From the NCBI GenBank assembly GCA_900551115.1, contig URUY01000016.1, forward strand, positions 16,720 to 80,719: DNA of 64,000 nt, written 5' to 3'. The notes below the pieces were generated by a model. The model ran no database searches and was not told where the DNA came from. It saw only the letters and a list, made by a program, of their open reading frames with translations. The position numbers were made by a program, and so were the translations under genes. This DNA comes from an uncultured Lachnospiraceae bacterium (lineage in GTDB: Bacteria; Bacillota; Clostridia; Lachnospirales; Lachnospiraceae). Position 1 is the stretch's first letter. Every line of letters begins with the position of its first letter. This document shows positions 43,204 to 51,560 of the stretch, piece after piece.

Positions 43204-44425
43204 AAGTAAGAAGTATTTCTTTTTTCCCTAGTAAAAATTTGACTATATTTATATGAACAATTCCATTTCTTGAATAATCAAAATGATCCAGTGTAAACAC
43301 ATATTTGGGCGATGCATCGCTAATTGGTGAAAACGCTCCAAATTCTCTGTCAATTGTTTCTTTTCCGTGCAGATAATACGCCACTTGAATAAAACACTTC
43401 TTTTTGCCATCTATCACCACAAAATCCACTTCACCTTTATATGTTTTACCTGTAAACACTTGATAACCTCTTGTAATCAATTCGTTGTATACGATATTTT
43501 CCAAAAAGAAGGTATCTTCAAAATTAACAAGATTTGTATTAAGCATTCTGAAGCCGGTATCTACCGCATATTGTTTTTCAACATAGCTCATTACCTGTTT
43601 TCCTACGATATTAAATCTTTTCACTCTGTTAATCAGGCATGCTTTTTCCATTTTATCCAGATAACGATATATCATTTTCTTTTCTATTTCTTCATCATTC
43701 TGATTAGAAAAATATTTGCAAATATTTTTACTCGAAAATTCTTTTCCAGCATTTGCCATGATATAAGAAGCAATTTTCGCAAATTTTTCACGATTTATGG
43801 TGGAACGCTCTGACACAATATCCTTATCCACAATTCCATGATAGGTCTGCTCAAGATACAATTTTACATCATTTTCATTTTGAAAAGAAAATCGAAGAGG
43901 CATTCCTCCCCAACTAATATAATCAAATATAAACTCATCCGGTACAATTTCACTTCCGCTTTTCTGTAGAAATTCGTAGCTCTCGGCGAAGGTAAATGGC
44001 ATTATTCGGAATTCAACACACCTTCCCACTAATAAAGTTGCCATTTTCCCTGATAATAACTTTGAATTACTTCCTGTAACAAAAATTGAACAATTCACCG
44101 TTGCGCGAAGAGATGACAGTACCTTTTCAAAGTTTCTTACATGCTGAATTTCATCAAGGAAAATGTAATATCTTCCTTTATCCGTTATTTGAGAAAGAAT
44201 ATATTTATTTAATTTATCACATGTACGAATCTTCTCAAATTGTAAATCTTCAAAATTGATTTTAATGATGTGACTACAGTCAATGCCTTTCTCCTGTATT
44301 TCTTCCTCTATTTGATTTAACAAAATGGACTTTCCGCAGCGGCGTACACCTGTAAGTACCTTAATTAAATCAATCTCGTAAAAAGAGCGAATTCTCTTTA
44401 AATACATTTCTCTTTTAATAAGCAT
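43202..44425 (-). CDS. AAA ATPase with C-terminal DUF4143 domain
   Basis: 407 residues. Walker A in G-V-R-R-C-G-K-S-I-L-L, Walker B Y-I-F-L-D-E-I-Q-H-V, sensor T-G-S-N-S-K-L-L, then a winged helix and a DUF4143 nuclease-like domain (F-L-E-N-I-V-Y-N-E-L, G-E-V-D-F-V-V and a late Q-V-A-Y). This family is widespread, often in many copies per genome, and of unknown role. AAGGAG precedes the start. It is bracketed by ATGCCACAAA inverted repeats on both sides. Confidence 0.88.
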   Translation of the reverse strand: MLIKREMYLKRIRSFYEIDLIKVLTGVRRCGKSILLNQIEEEIQEKGIDCSHIIKINFEDLQFEKIRTCDKLNKYILSQITDKGRYYIFLDEIQHVRNFEKVLSSLRATVNCSIFVTGSNSKLLSGKMATLLVGRCVEFRIMPFTFAESYEFLQKSGSEIVPDEFIFDYISWGGMPLRFSFQNENDVKLYLEQTYHGIVDKDIVSERSTINREKFAKIASYIMANAGKEFSSKNICKYFSNQNDEEIEKKMIYRYLDKMEKACLINRVKRFNIVGKQVMSYVEKQYAVDTGFRMLNTNLVNFEDTFFLENIVYNELITRGYQVFTGKTYKGEVDFVVIDGKKKCFIQVAYYLHGKETIDREFGAFSPISDASPKYVFTLDHFDYSRNGIVHINIVKFLLGKKEILLT

Positions 44426-44460
44426 TTACTTTCTCCTTGCATTATAAAGATACAATTATT

Positions 44461-44497
44461 ATGCCACAAATCTAAAAAAAATCAAGTTTTGTGGCAT
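44461..44497. repeat. 10-bp inverted repeat upstream of the AAA gene
   Basis: ATGCCACAAA (44461-44470) pairs with TTTGTGGCAT (44488-44497). The arms are the same sequence as the 3' repeat. Location, 36-72 bases before the start codon, fits an operator or leader hairpin. Confidence 0.7.
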
Positions 44498-44769
44498 TGT
44501 TTTGCGATGCGCAACTTGAACTATTATGTATAAACCATGCACTCATCGTTTGAGGACGTGACAAATCAGCACCACCGCTATGGCTTTAACCTTACACGGC
44601 GGAGTACAAATTTTATTTAGCGCAATCATTTCAAAATAATTGTATTATTACTATCTATTCTTAACGAAGAGCGTATACAGTGGAATCATGAGGTAGACCG
44701 AGCCCTTGCATTCTGCAATCGTTTTGTCTCTCCGCTCTATTTTTTCAGCTCGACAAACCGGCATTCGTA
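44498..44769. other. Intergenic stretch, no convincing gene
   Basis: About 270 bases between the AAA gene leader and an acetyltransferase. A 28-codon frame at 44543-44629 on the minus strand lacks a ribosome site. The stretch has mixed base composition and may be decayed coding DNA; I recognise nothing in it. Confidence 0.4.
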
Positions 44770-45258
44770 TTACTTTTCCAGTGGCTTACCAAAATATAAA
44801 ACCAATTCACCTTCCTCCAGTTCCGAAAGCAAAAACTCATTAAAACCAAAGTGCAGATAAATTGCAAGATTCCTAGTTTCCTTTGCTTCCACTCCAATTG
44901 TCAGCTTTTGTATACCTTTTTCGATTGCATACTGTTCGATTGCACGCATCAGCTTAGAAATATGTCCCTTCCCTTCATATTCCTTTTGGATACGCAATGC
45001 ATTGACATTGGCAATGGCTTTCCCATCACATAAGGTTTTTCTTCCGGCGATTGCATTGCAGTCAGGAGACAATAATAATGTACCCTCCCCCACTGCATAA
45101 CCATTACACAAGACTGCAAACGTTACAGCCTTTCCCGAACGATTATTCTCAACAAATTCCTTTTTCCAATCTATCCAGCATGCATCATAATTATGTTCTG
45201 CAACATTTTGTTCCCAGAGAACTTCTAACTCCTCATCTGTCGTTTGACGGTACTCCAT
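44770..45258 (-). CDS. GNAT family N-acetyltransferase
   Basis: 162 residues from ATG 45258 (GGAAGG eight bases upstream). The acetyl-CoA loop is R-I-Q-K-E-Y-E-G-K-G-H-I-S-K, followed by the usual helix and Y-L-H-F-G-F. A TTG eight codons upstream, also with AAGGAG, would add eight residues. Substrate unknown. One of several GNAT genes in this accessory stretch. Confidence 0.85.
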   Translation of the reverse strand: MEYRQTTDEELEVLWEQNVAEHNYDACWIDWKKEFVENNRSGKAVTFAVLCNGYAVGEGTLLLSPDCNAIAGRKTLCDGKAIANVNALRIQKEYEGKGHISKLMRAIEQYAIEKGIQKLTIGVEAKETRNLAIYLHFGFNEFLLSELEEGELVLYFGKPLEK

Positions 45259-45310
45259 AGCCAGTTCCTTCCTTAAATTCAAACTAATTTCTCCTTGCCA
45301 AAATGAATTC

Positions 45311-45772
45311 CTACTTTATCCGAATCTCCCACTCCCTGTCATTTTTCACATACTGAAATTCCGTCAAGGCATCATTATCCATCACCTGCAGCTGCTCCAT
45401 AAAATCTTCTACCAGATTAACCTTGGACAAATCGCAGCGGTCTATCCATTCCATCTTTCCTTCATCGGATGAAACCAGTGTTCCGGTATATTCATCTGCT
45501 TTAAACAGTAAAACCACATATCTTCCGTTCGCTATGGGAAACTGCTTTATGCCGCATAAAACAGGTGCTGTAACAGTCAGTCCTGTTTCCTCTTTCATTT
45601 CCCGGATTACTGCATCTACAAAAGCTTCTCCCGGTTCTACATGCCCACCCGGAAGGGTGTATCCTTTCCAATCTTCTTTTATCCGATTTTGGAGCAGAAT
45701 ACGGCTGCCGTCACAAAGCATGCACGATACCGTTAATTCTACCCGTTCCGTTCTGTCTGTTTTGTTCTTCAT
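45311..45772 (-). CDS. NUDIX hydrolase
   Basis: 153 residues. The NUDIX box is complete: G-G-H-V-E-P-G-E-A-F then R-E-M-K-E-E-T-G-L. It resembles the MutT/8-oxo-dGTP group but the substrate cannot be told. The ATG at 45772 starts just after the preceding GNAT stop; a GTG at 45778 overlaps that stop and is an alternative. Confidence 0.88.
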   Translation of the reverse strand: MKNKTDRTERVELTVSCMLCDGSRILLQNRIKEDWKGYTLPGGHVEPGEAFVDAVIREMKEETGLTVTAPVLCGIKQFPIANGRYVVLLFKADEYTGTLVSSDEGKMEWIDRCDLSKVNLVEDFMEQLQVMDNDALTEFQYVKNDREWEIRIK

Positions 45773-45774
45773 AA

Positions 45775-46179
45775 TCACAATTCTTTCATTAAAATAATTT
45801 CATATGGGTCATTTTGAAAAGTAAAGCCGCCAATGGTACGATAACCTGATTTCACATAAAAGTGCTGTGCGTATTCATCAGAAGCCGTTGATGTCATGAC
45901 AACGTCATAATTTTGTGCTTTCATCTGGTCTTCCCAGTGCTTCACCATCTTTTTTCCATATCCCTTTTCTCGATACTCCTCTAAAAGATAAATCATATTC
46001 ATAAACGGTGTATTATCCCAAAATAAGTTGTACCTTAACCACCCTATAAAGCTACCGTTTTCCTCTACAATATAAACTCTGTTTAACGAAACAGCATGGC
46101 ACAATTCTTCTCTGGCAATATGCTTATCATGTTTACTTAAAAGGGCCAAATCTTCATTTACTGCCGCTCTTATATTCAT
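45775..46179 (-). CDS. GNAT family N-acetyltransferase
   Basis: 134 residues. I-Y-L-L-E-E-Y-R-E-K-G-Y-G-K-K forms the cofactor loop, and the C-terminal A-Q-H-F-Y-V-K-S-G-Y-R matches the end of GNAT folds. GGAGG precedes the start. Immediately upstream of the NUDIX gene, which suggests cotranscription. Confidence 0.86.
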   Translation of the reverse strand: MNIRAAVNEDLALLSKHDKHIAREELCHAVSLNRVYIVEENGSFIGWLRYNLFWDNTPFMNMIYLLEEYREKGYGKKMVKHWEDQMKAQNYDVVMTSTASDEYAQHFYVKSGYRTIGGFTFQNDPYEIILMKEL

Positions 46180-46204
46180 GAAAATACCTCCGCAAATTGG
46201 ATTT

Positions 46205-46468
46205 TTACTTAATAATATGCGCTGTGATAATCGTATAAGTATATGAATTGATAGTGATTTTCATATGGTCAACCTCGCAATACCAGTTTTTACCTTGTTT
46301 ATAAATATTACAATTTCTATCCAAAACCTTATTTTTACAATACGCGACAACATCTGTTGTATCTATTTTCAGGTTTCTTCGTATTCTATCCATTCCCATT
46401 TCAGTTGTATGTATTTTCTCGATATTATCAAGCAGCACTTTTTTATTTCTTATCTCTTTTTCTGTCAT
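46205..46468 (-). CDS. DUF3781 domain protein
   Basis: 87 residues. Visible features are an early H-T-T-E-M-G-M-D-R-I-R-R-N-L helix, C-K-N-K-V and the W-Y-C-E-V-D-H-M-K-I-T-I-N-S-Y-T-Y-T-I-I-T-A-H end, as in DUF3781. No function is known. AAAGGAG precedes ATG 46468. Confidence 0.75.
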   Translation of the reverse strand: MTEKEIRNKKVLLDNIEKIHTTEMGMDRIRRNLKIDTTDVVAYCKNKVLDRNCNIYKQGKNWYCEVDHMKITINSYTYTIITAHIIK

Positions 46469-46615
46469 AATAACCGCAAACTCCTTTACGATTTGGACTT
46501 GTACTATTTTACAGCTTCAAACTTTTTATAATTTGCAGCTTTTCTTAATATAGGACATAATACAAATATGTTCTAAATCCCTCGCAAAAATCTCACTTAT
46601 CTCACTTTCTTCAAA

Positions 46616-46930
46616 TTACAATTCCTCTACGAAGTGGTTGTCATACATATTCCAATACTTTTTGTATACAAAATCATCATTGTCTTTAAAATTAAGCTGA
46701 TACATTCTAAATATGACCGGAAAATCTTTGGGCTGCCACTGTTCTTCATATGAATAGCAATATTTCATTCCCACCTTCTGCATAACATTTCCGCTTCTCG
46801 GGTTATTCCTATCGTGTGTTGCTGTAATATATGGAAGTCCATCTTTTTTTACCTGCTCCACAACAGCTTTTCCTGCTTCTGTAAATTTCCTTAAAAGCAA
46901 TCGTTCTGTTTCTAATGCAGGTGTATTCAT
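46616..46930 (-). pseudogene. RimJ/RimL-type acetyltransferase with in-frame internal deletion
   Basis: 104 codons. The start (L-E-T-E-R-L-L-L-R-K-F-T) and the end (A-T-H-D-R-N-N-P-R-S-G-N-V-M-Q-K-V-G-M-K-Y) are normal for a family of about 170 residues. About 60-70 central residues, including the acetyl-CoA loop, are absent. The join at F-T-E-A-G-K-A-V fits recombination at a short shared T-E-A coding sequence. Without the cofactor loop it should be inactive. ATG 46930 follows GAGG. Confidence 0.72.
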
Positions 46931-46989
46931 TTTATTTTTCCTCATCATAATTAAATTTCCTGCTCTGATAGTAACTTGGCTTCCCTGCT

Positions 46990-47580
46990 CTACACATTAT
47001 GATAGCTTCCGCAATACGGACACCTTTCCGTATACCCTTTCATTGCCCGGAAGGATGCACCGCAGTTGGGGCATTCGACTGCAACCACCGTAATTTTATC
47101 CGGCTCTAACGGTTTATTATCCATTAATTCTGCTTCTCCTGAAAGGATTTCATTTCTCACAGATTTTTCATCAAAACAATATTTTCCTTTGTATTCAAAA
47201 AAATCTATCGTCATGCCAACGGGATATTGACTGTTACCGTCAGACGTCCCGGTAGGAAGAACCGCTTCTCTTTCTATCCGGTTCTCATCAAAATAGCGTA
47301 CCTTCACGTTGATAGTGTACCTGTCATTCACGGTGTAAGAAGTATTCTCCACATAACCATAGATTTTACCTGTATATTTTTTCCCTTTGGCAATTATCTC
47401 TTTCTTTTTTGCTACGGATTTCCACACGCCTAAAATAAATCCCAGTCCCAGCACAACAAATATAAGCGGAATCAATACGAAGATTCCTGACCCGGCAACC
47501 ACAAAAAATAAGCCGACTACCCCTCCAATCAAAACATATATAACTCCCATAAATAGCATTATCTTCTGCACAAAACCCAT
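46990..47580 (-). CDS. Membrane protein with C-terminal zinc ribbon
   Basis: 196 residues: two membrane helices (about 8-28 and 33-52), a beta-rich domain similar to DUF3592 (Y-T-G-K-I-Y-G-Y-V, V-K-V-R-Y-F, Y-P-V-G-M-T-I-D-F-F), and a zinc ribbon at the end (C-P-N-C-G-A-S-F, C-P-Y-C-G-S). Function unknown; no recognised partner nearby. Confidence 0.72.
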   Translation of the reverse strand: MGFVQKIMLFMGVIYVLIGGVVGLFFVVAGSGIFVLIPLIFVVLGLGFILGVWKSVAKKKEIIAKGKKYTGKIYGYVENTSYTVNDRYTINVKVRYFDENRIEREAVLPTGTSDGNSQYPVGMTIDFFEYKGKYCFDEKSVRNEILSGEAELMDNKPLEPDKITVVAVECPNCGASFRAMKGYTERCPYCGSYHNV

Positions 47581-47722
47581 TTTAATTTTCCTTCCCGCCT
47601 ACAACGTTTTTAACCCCACCAGCTAAAAGTTCATTTATATGTCAATAACCTTTATTCCCTCAATATCATATCTTTTCACTTTGTAAAAGGCAAAGGCTTT
47701 GCAACTGTGATTTGTTTAACAA

Positions 47723-47872
47723 TTAAAATAGCGAATATACATCACCTTTGATTTTATCATCAAATAATTTTTTCAGTTCTAATATTGCATTCCACTTTAA
47801 AAGTGTTGTGTCTTTAAAACCAAATTTAAGTATGCTATTCACCATCTTTTTTTCAGCATGTGTTCTATCCAT
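47723..47872 (-). CDS. Small hypothetical protein, 49 residues
   Basis: Basic and helical, no Cys, no membrane helix. A good ribosome site (GGAGGAATA then ATG) is the main support. It may be a real short gene or the 5' remnant of a longer one. It stands alone in a 340-base gap; the rest of the gap, 47581-47722, is AT-rich with nothing recognisable. Confidence 0.4.
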   Translation of the reverse strand: MDRTHAEKKMVNSILKFGFKDTTLLKWNAILELKKLFDDKIKGDVYSLF

Positions 47873-47921
47873 TATTCCTCCACAAATTCAAAGCTTCAGT
47901 CCGTAAACTGAAATTTTCGAG

Positions 47922-48332
47922 TTAACCTGTGTAAGCATCATCTACTGTATTTTTGAAATTCTGTTTTTCAAGCCACTGTTTTTCTTCGTCATTCTCAGGA
48001 ATATCAATTCTCTCGATTTTGAAGATAACAGGTCTTGTACCATCATTGCAACAAGCAATCATCATTCGCTCATCGTTTGTCCATTTGTGCATAATTGAAC
48101 CGCCTTGCAAAGCAGTATAAACATATCTGCTAATGGCATCCCATGCTTCACCACAAAATTTTCCATTCAACAAATGATAGAAATCATCCTGTTCGCTTGT
48201 CCTTTTCAAGTGGAATGTATCGCCTGCCTTGAAACATGGACACGAACCAGAATTTGGATTTGCAAGATATTTTTCTTGATAGTCGCTGAAAACTTTTGTT
48301 TCCAAGACTGTAATTTTACATTCATGTTGCAT
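47922..48332 (-). CDS. TIGR04076 family protein
   Basis: 136 residues. C-K-I-T-V-L-E-T at the start, G-S-C-P-C-F-K-A-G-D-T-F and F-C-G-E-A-W-D-A-I-S-R-Y-V-Y-T-A-L-Q-G-G match the TIGR04076 family. Paired Cys (C-P-C) and other conserved Cys suggest metal or redox chemistry, but no function is established. AGAGG precedes the start. Confidence 0.82.
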   Translation of the reverse strand: MQHECKITVLETKVFSDYQEKYLANPNSGSCPCFKAGDTFHLKRTSEQDDFYHLLNGKFCGEAWDAISRYVYTALQGGSIMHKWTNDERMMIACCNDGTRPVIFKIERIDIPENDEEKQWLEKQNFKNTVDDAYTG

Positions 48333-48477
48333 AAATAATTACCTCTTTCAATTCTAATTTATCTCTTTGTATGGAAATATTATGGCATCCATATATAGAT
48401 TTTTCTATTACTTTCCTCATTTGTGCGAAGTAGCAGAGCCAAATGCCCTCGCATAGTATGGTTTTTCTTATGTCTGC

Positions 48478-48999
48478 CTATATGTTTTTACGCATAAATA
48501 ATTCTTGCTTTCTTTGTTTTAAACTATCTTCATGATTGTTATTATAAAAACCAACAAACTCAAAAAGGATACCCAAACCGGTCAATGCACCTGCTACAAA
48601 ATCATCTATTGGATTATTAAAAATCATTGCCAATACTTCAAATTGATGATTTAAAATAACAAGCAAAAAACAAATACCACCTATAATAAAGCACTTATTC
48701 AGCTTCTTCCTTTTCACTTCTTTTTCTTTGGCAGTATATTCTGCAACTTTCAATACGGTTTCTTTTATTTCTTCGTTCATTCTCTCGCTTTTCCTTTCTC
48801 CATCCAATAATTCTCGCAAATCAATCTCATAAAAATCCGCCATCTCAATTAGTGTATCTAAATCAGGCATATTATTACCCGTTTCCCATCTTGATACAGA
48901 CCTTCGAGATGCATTAAATTGTTCTGCAAGCTGTTCTTGAGTAAGCCCTTTCTCTTTACGAAGTTCTTTTAAGAATTCTCCAATTTTAATTTGATTCAT
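48478..48999 (-). CDS. XRE-family regulator with membrane helices
   Basis: 173 residues. Cro/C1 helix-turn-helix in the first 60 (L-T-Q-E-Q-L-A-E-Q-F-N-A-S-R-R-S-V-S-R-W-E-T-G) and two hydrophobic helices at about 104-120 and 128-150. Same layout as the regulator at 3932-4441 but not a close copy. AAGGAGG precedes the start. Signal and targets unknown. Confidence 0.85.
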   Translation of the reverse strand: MNQIKIGEFLKELRKEKGLTQEQLAEQFNASRRSVSRWETGNNMPDLDTLIEMADFYEIDLRELLDGERKSERMNEEIKETVLKVAEYTAKEKEVKRKKLNKCFIIGGICFLLVILNHQFEVLAMIFNNPIDDFVAGALTGLGILFEFVGFYNNNHEDSLKQRKQELFMRKNI

Positions 49000-49153
49000 A
49001 TTTTACTGACCTCCTTGAAAACATCATATCTATTTCCCACCAAAAAGTATAGGACACAAAGCGAGCAATGCCCTGTTTTATTTGATGTGACACTTAATGT
49101 CTCACGCATCATCCATTGAGAGAATTCTAATTTTCAGTTCGCAAACTGAAATT

Positions 49154-49918
49154 TCACGCATTCTTCTTCATGTGAATTAAACTGTATATTCCCAATATTA
49201 TATAGGCAGGGACTACTATATATAAAGTCAAATTCGCATATCCATTTATATTTGAAAAACAATAAGGTATAGCACAGACATTTATAAAAAAATGAATAAT
49301 AATGGGTAGCCATAGGTTATTTGTCATTTTATATACCATTCCAAAGAATATTCCCATTCCAATTGTCCATACAACCTTACTTACAATAACAAGCAATGGT
49401 TGATTTAACACACCAAATATATGTCCCAATCCAAAAATTACAGAAGAAAGAATTACTGCAATTATAGTGCTATCTTTTCTTTTGATACATACCTTTTCAA
49501 TAAGATTAAGTAATAACCCTCTCACATATAATTCTTCAATAATGGCAACTCCTATATAATAAATCACACCTTCAACCAATACTTTTTCAAGCGAAGGGTG
49601 TTTATCAAATGGCATAAGACCAACATAAAACGCCACAAAACCAACAAGTGCAATTGTCGCTCCGATTATTCCATACTTTTTTAATCCGTCAACCAATCCA
49701 ATTGAAGTAAATCCTAACTTCCAATTAGGACACAATAGTTTCAAATAGATATATGTAATAATCCCTATAATCACAAAATTAACCATTAAAGTAAAATAAA
49801 ATGGTTCAATATCTGAAATCTGTATTTTTACAAAAAAGGCACTTGGCATTCCCGAAATATCCATAAACGCAATTAACAACGTTAAAATTGCTATAGAAAT
49901 CAATTCTTTTTTATTCAT
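49154..49918 (-). CDS. CPBP/Abi family intramembrane metalloprotease
   Basis: 254 residues, about seven helices. The E-E-x-x-x-R motif (A-I-I-E-E-L-Y-V-R-G), F-G-L-G-H and a late H-x-x-x-N (I-H-F-F-I-N) supply the glutamyl-protease site of the CAAX-protease/bacteriocin-processing family. It may process or protect against a peptide. Start ATG 49918, six bases after GGAGG; seven upstream codons are open without a site. Confidence 0.87.
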   Translation of the reverse strand: MNKKELISIAILTLLIAFMDISGMPSAFFVKIQISDIEPFYFTLMVNFVIIGIITYIYLKLLCPNWKLGFTSIGLVDGLKKYGIIGATIALVGFVAFYVGLMPFDKHPSLEKVLVEGVIYYIGVAIIEELYVRGLLLNLIEKVCIKRKDSTIIAVILSSVIFGLGHIFGVLNQPLLVIVSKVVWTIGMGIFFGMVYKMTNNLWLPIIIHFFINVCAIPYCFSNINGYANLTLYIVVPAYIILGIYSLIHMKKNA

Positions 49919-49945
49919 AAAATCCTCCGTAGAATTCAAATTTCA

Positions 49946-50605
49946 TTAATCAAACCAGCCGTCGTTTTTTTCTTTCTTTTGTATGAATATCTGGAACGCA
50001 AATACTTCAATGGTTTCGGCATATTCCTTTCCATTAACCAGACTCTTAAATCTTTCCACAGTCTTTTGGGTCACATGATGCTTTATACCATCAACAAGCA
50101 CATATGCGTTTGTACTATTCAAAGTTCCTTTAAATTCAATGTCATGCATTTTTTCTTCTTTCGCCAGCACCTTCAAGTTCATAGCTTTTTTGTGAACATT
50201 ATCTTTTATTAATACTATGTGCAAAACAAAAAGAATAATTGTGCTTATCAATGCCCCCATGTATATGTAATACATTTTTCCGTCTGTTTTTATCCCGGTT
50301 ATATTGGAATACATTTTTCCATTGGCAAAATACACTGTCACATAACTGCCTATGTATCCTTGATATCTAGCAAATTCTTCAGTCCGAATATTAATGAGTT
50401 CATACTCATTGCCATGATATTCCACCACAACTTTATAGTAATAGTCCAACCTTTTAACTCTTAGTTTATCGGCACTTAAAATTCTGGCTTGGACCTTTTC
50501 ATAGTCTTCACTCTGACTATTTACCTTTATTCCCGTTATCATAGTTACCGCAAGGCATAAAACTGTTCCCGCCAATGTAATCCATCTTAAAGTTTTCGTT
50601 TTCAT
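49946..50605 (-). CDS. Hypothetical membrane protein
   Basis: 219 residues with a membrane helix at 10-27, an extracellular beta-rich domain (Y-Y-Y-K-V-V-V-E-Y, Y-V-T-V-Y-F-A-N-G-K, as in DUF3592), a second helix at about 113-131, and a cytosolic domain. Ends 27 bases before the CPBP start, so both are probably cotranscribed. I do not recognise its function. Confidence 0.65.
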   Translation of the reverse strand: MKTKTLRWITLAGTVLCLAVTMITGIKVNSQSEDYEKVQARILSADKLRVKRLDYYYKVVVEYHGNEYELINIRTEEFARYQGYIGSYVTVYFANGKMYSNITGIKTDGKMYYIYMGALISTIILFVLHIVLIKDNVHKKAMNLKVLAKEEKMHDIEFKGTLNSTNAYVLVDGIKHHVTQKTVERFKSLVNGKEYAETIEVFAFQIFIQKKEKNDGWFD

Positions 50606-50630
50606 ATGAGTTTCTCATCCTAACTATTAT

Positions 50631-50788
50631 TCATCTTGTGCCGGCAATTTTTCCACTTATAGATAATTGCTCCAGTGTAATATCCTTTTCTTCTAATTAA
50701 AGAAATTATCGTCTATATATTTGATTTTTAACTTCTTATCTAAAATTACTTTATCCCATTCATCATATGATAATCGACTTCTTTTCAT
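50631..50788 (-). pseudogene. Frameshifted remnant of a small gene
   Basis: ATG 50788, with GAGG upstream, opens a 31-codon frame (K-R-S-R-L-S-Y-D-E-W-D-K-V-I-L) ending at 50693. Right after it another frame continues with protein-like sequence (L-E-E-K-D-I-T-L-E-Q-L-S-I) to a stop at 50631. This fits one short gene broken by a frameshift. Family not identified. The rest of the gap to 50923 shows nothing. Confidence 0.4.
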
Positions 50789-50923
50789 ATTGCAATTTAC
50801 CTCACAAATTCAAATTTACTCACCTTTTCCGCTAACTTTCCCTATTTTACAATACTTCCAAATACTCGACTCATAAAACTATATGTATTTTCCTCTGCCT
50901 TATCCAATTACTTCCCACACTAT

Positions 50924-51511
50924 TTAAATATGAAACGTCTCTTTTTCCACTGCAAGATAAAGGTCTTTTCCCATTTTATCCTCGAAATACGTTTTTATGG
51001 CAAAATTTTTATCCCACTTCTCCTGTGGATAAGAACCATACCTTCTTTTTACATCCAGCATTCGGTCTTCCATATTAAGAACGCATTCCGGTCCTGCAAG
51101 GGAATCGCACAGTTGAATGAGCAAATCATACTCATCAAAGGTCATTTCTGCCAAAGCATTCTGTACCATCAACAGCTCCTCATCAGAGGTGTCAAATTTC
51201 CCCATATAGTCATCCGTTGTCTTATTGTTAAAAGAATGTGAAAGGCATATTCTGGCTGCCTCATCATACCCTGACTTCATCATATAGGAATATCCGTCAG
51301 ATACATGTCCCATATGTCTTCCGCCGAATTTTCTTCCGATATCATGTAACAGTCCCACAATATATGCTTTTTCAGAATCCATATCCTCACAGTTTTCTGC
51401 AATCTTTTCTGCGCAGTGCGCTACAACGCGGGAATGATTTCCCCATGGTCCCGGATTGCATAACTCTGCTTCTTTCAATATCTCCTCTGCCTGTGTTCTC
51501 GTAGGTAACAT
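50924..51511 (-). CDS. HD-domain phosphohydrolase
   Basis: 195 residues. H-S-R-V-V-A-H-C-A-E-K-I-A, then the H-D pair in G-L-L-H-D-I-G-R-K, a further His (G-H-V-S-D-G) and an Asp in I-Q-L-C-D-S-L-A-G. Metal-dependent hydrolase of nucleotides or phosphate esters; substrate unknown. Located at the island side of the conserved cluster. GGAGAGG precedes the start. Confidence 0.87.
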   Translation of the reverse strand: MLPTRTQAEEILKEAELCNPGPWGNHSRVVAHCAEKIAENCEDMDSEKAYIVGLLHDIGRKFGGRHMGHVSDGYSYMMKSGYDEAARICLSHSFNNKTTDDYMGKFDTSDEELLMVQNALAEMTFDEYDLLIQLCDSLAGPECVLNMEDRMLDVKRRYGSYPQEKWDKNFAIKTYFEDKMGKDLYLAVEKETFHI

Positions 51512-51560
51512 TTCTTATACCCCTCTCCATAATTCCAGTCTAATTGCTCATTGTCCCCAA

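Noticed and set aside
44543..44629. 28-codon minus-strand frame in the gap upstream of the AAA gene
   Set aside because: No ribosome site and nothing recognised; kept only as a note.
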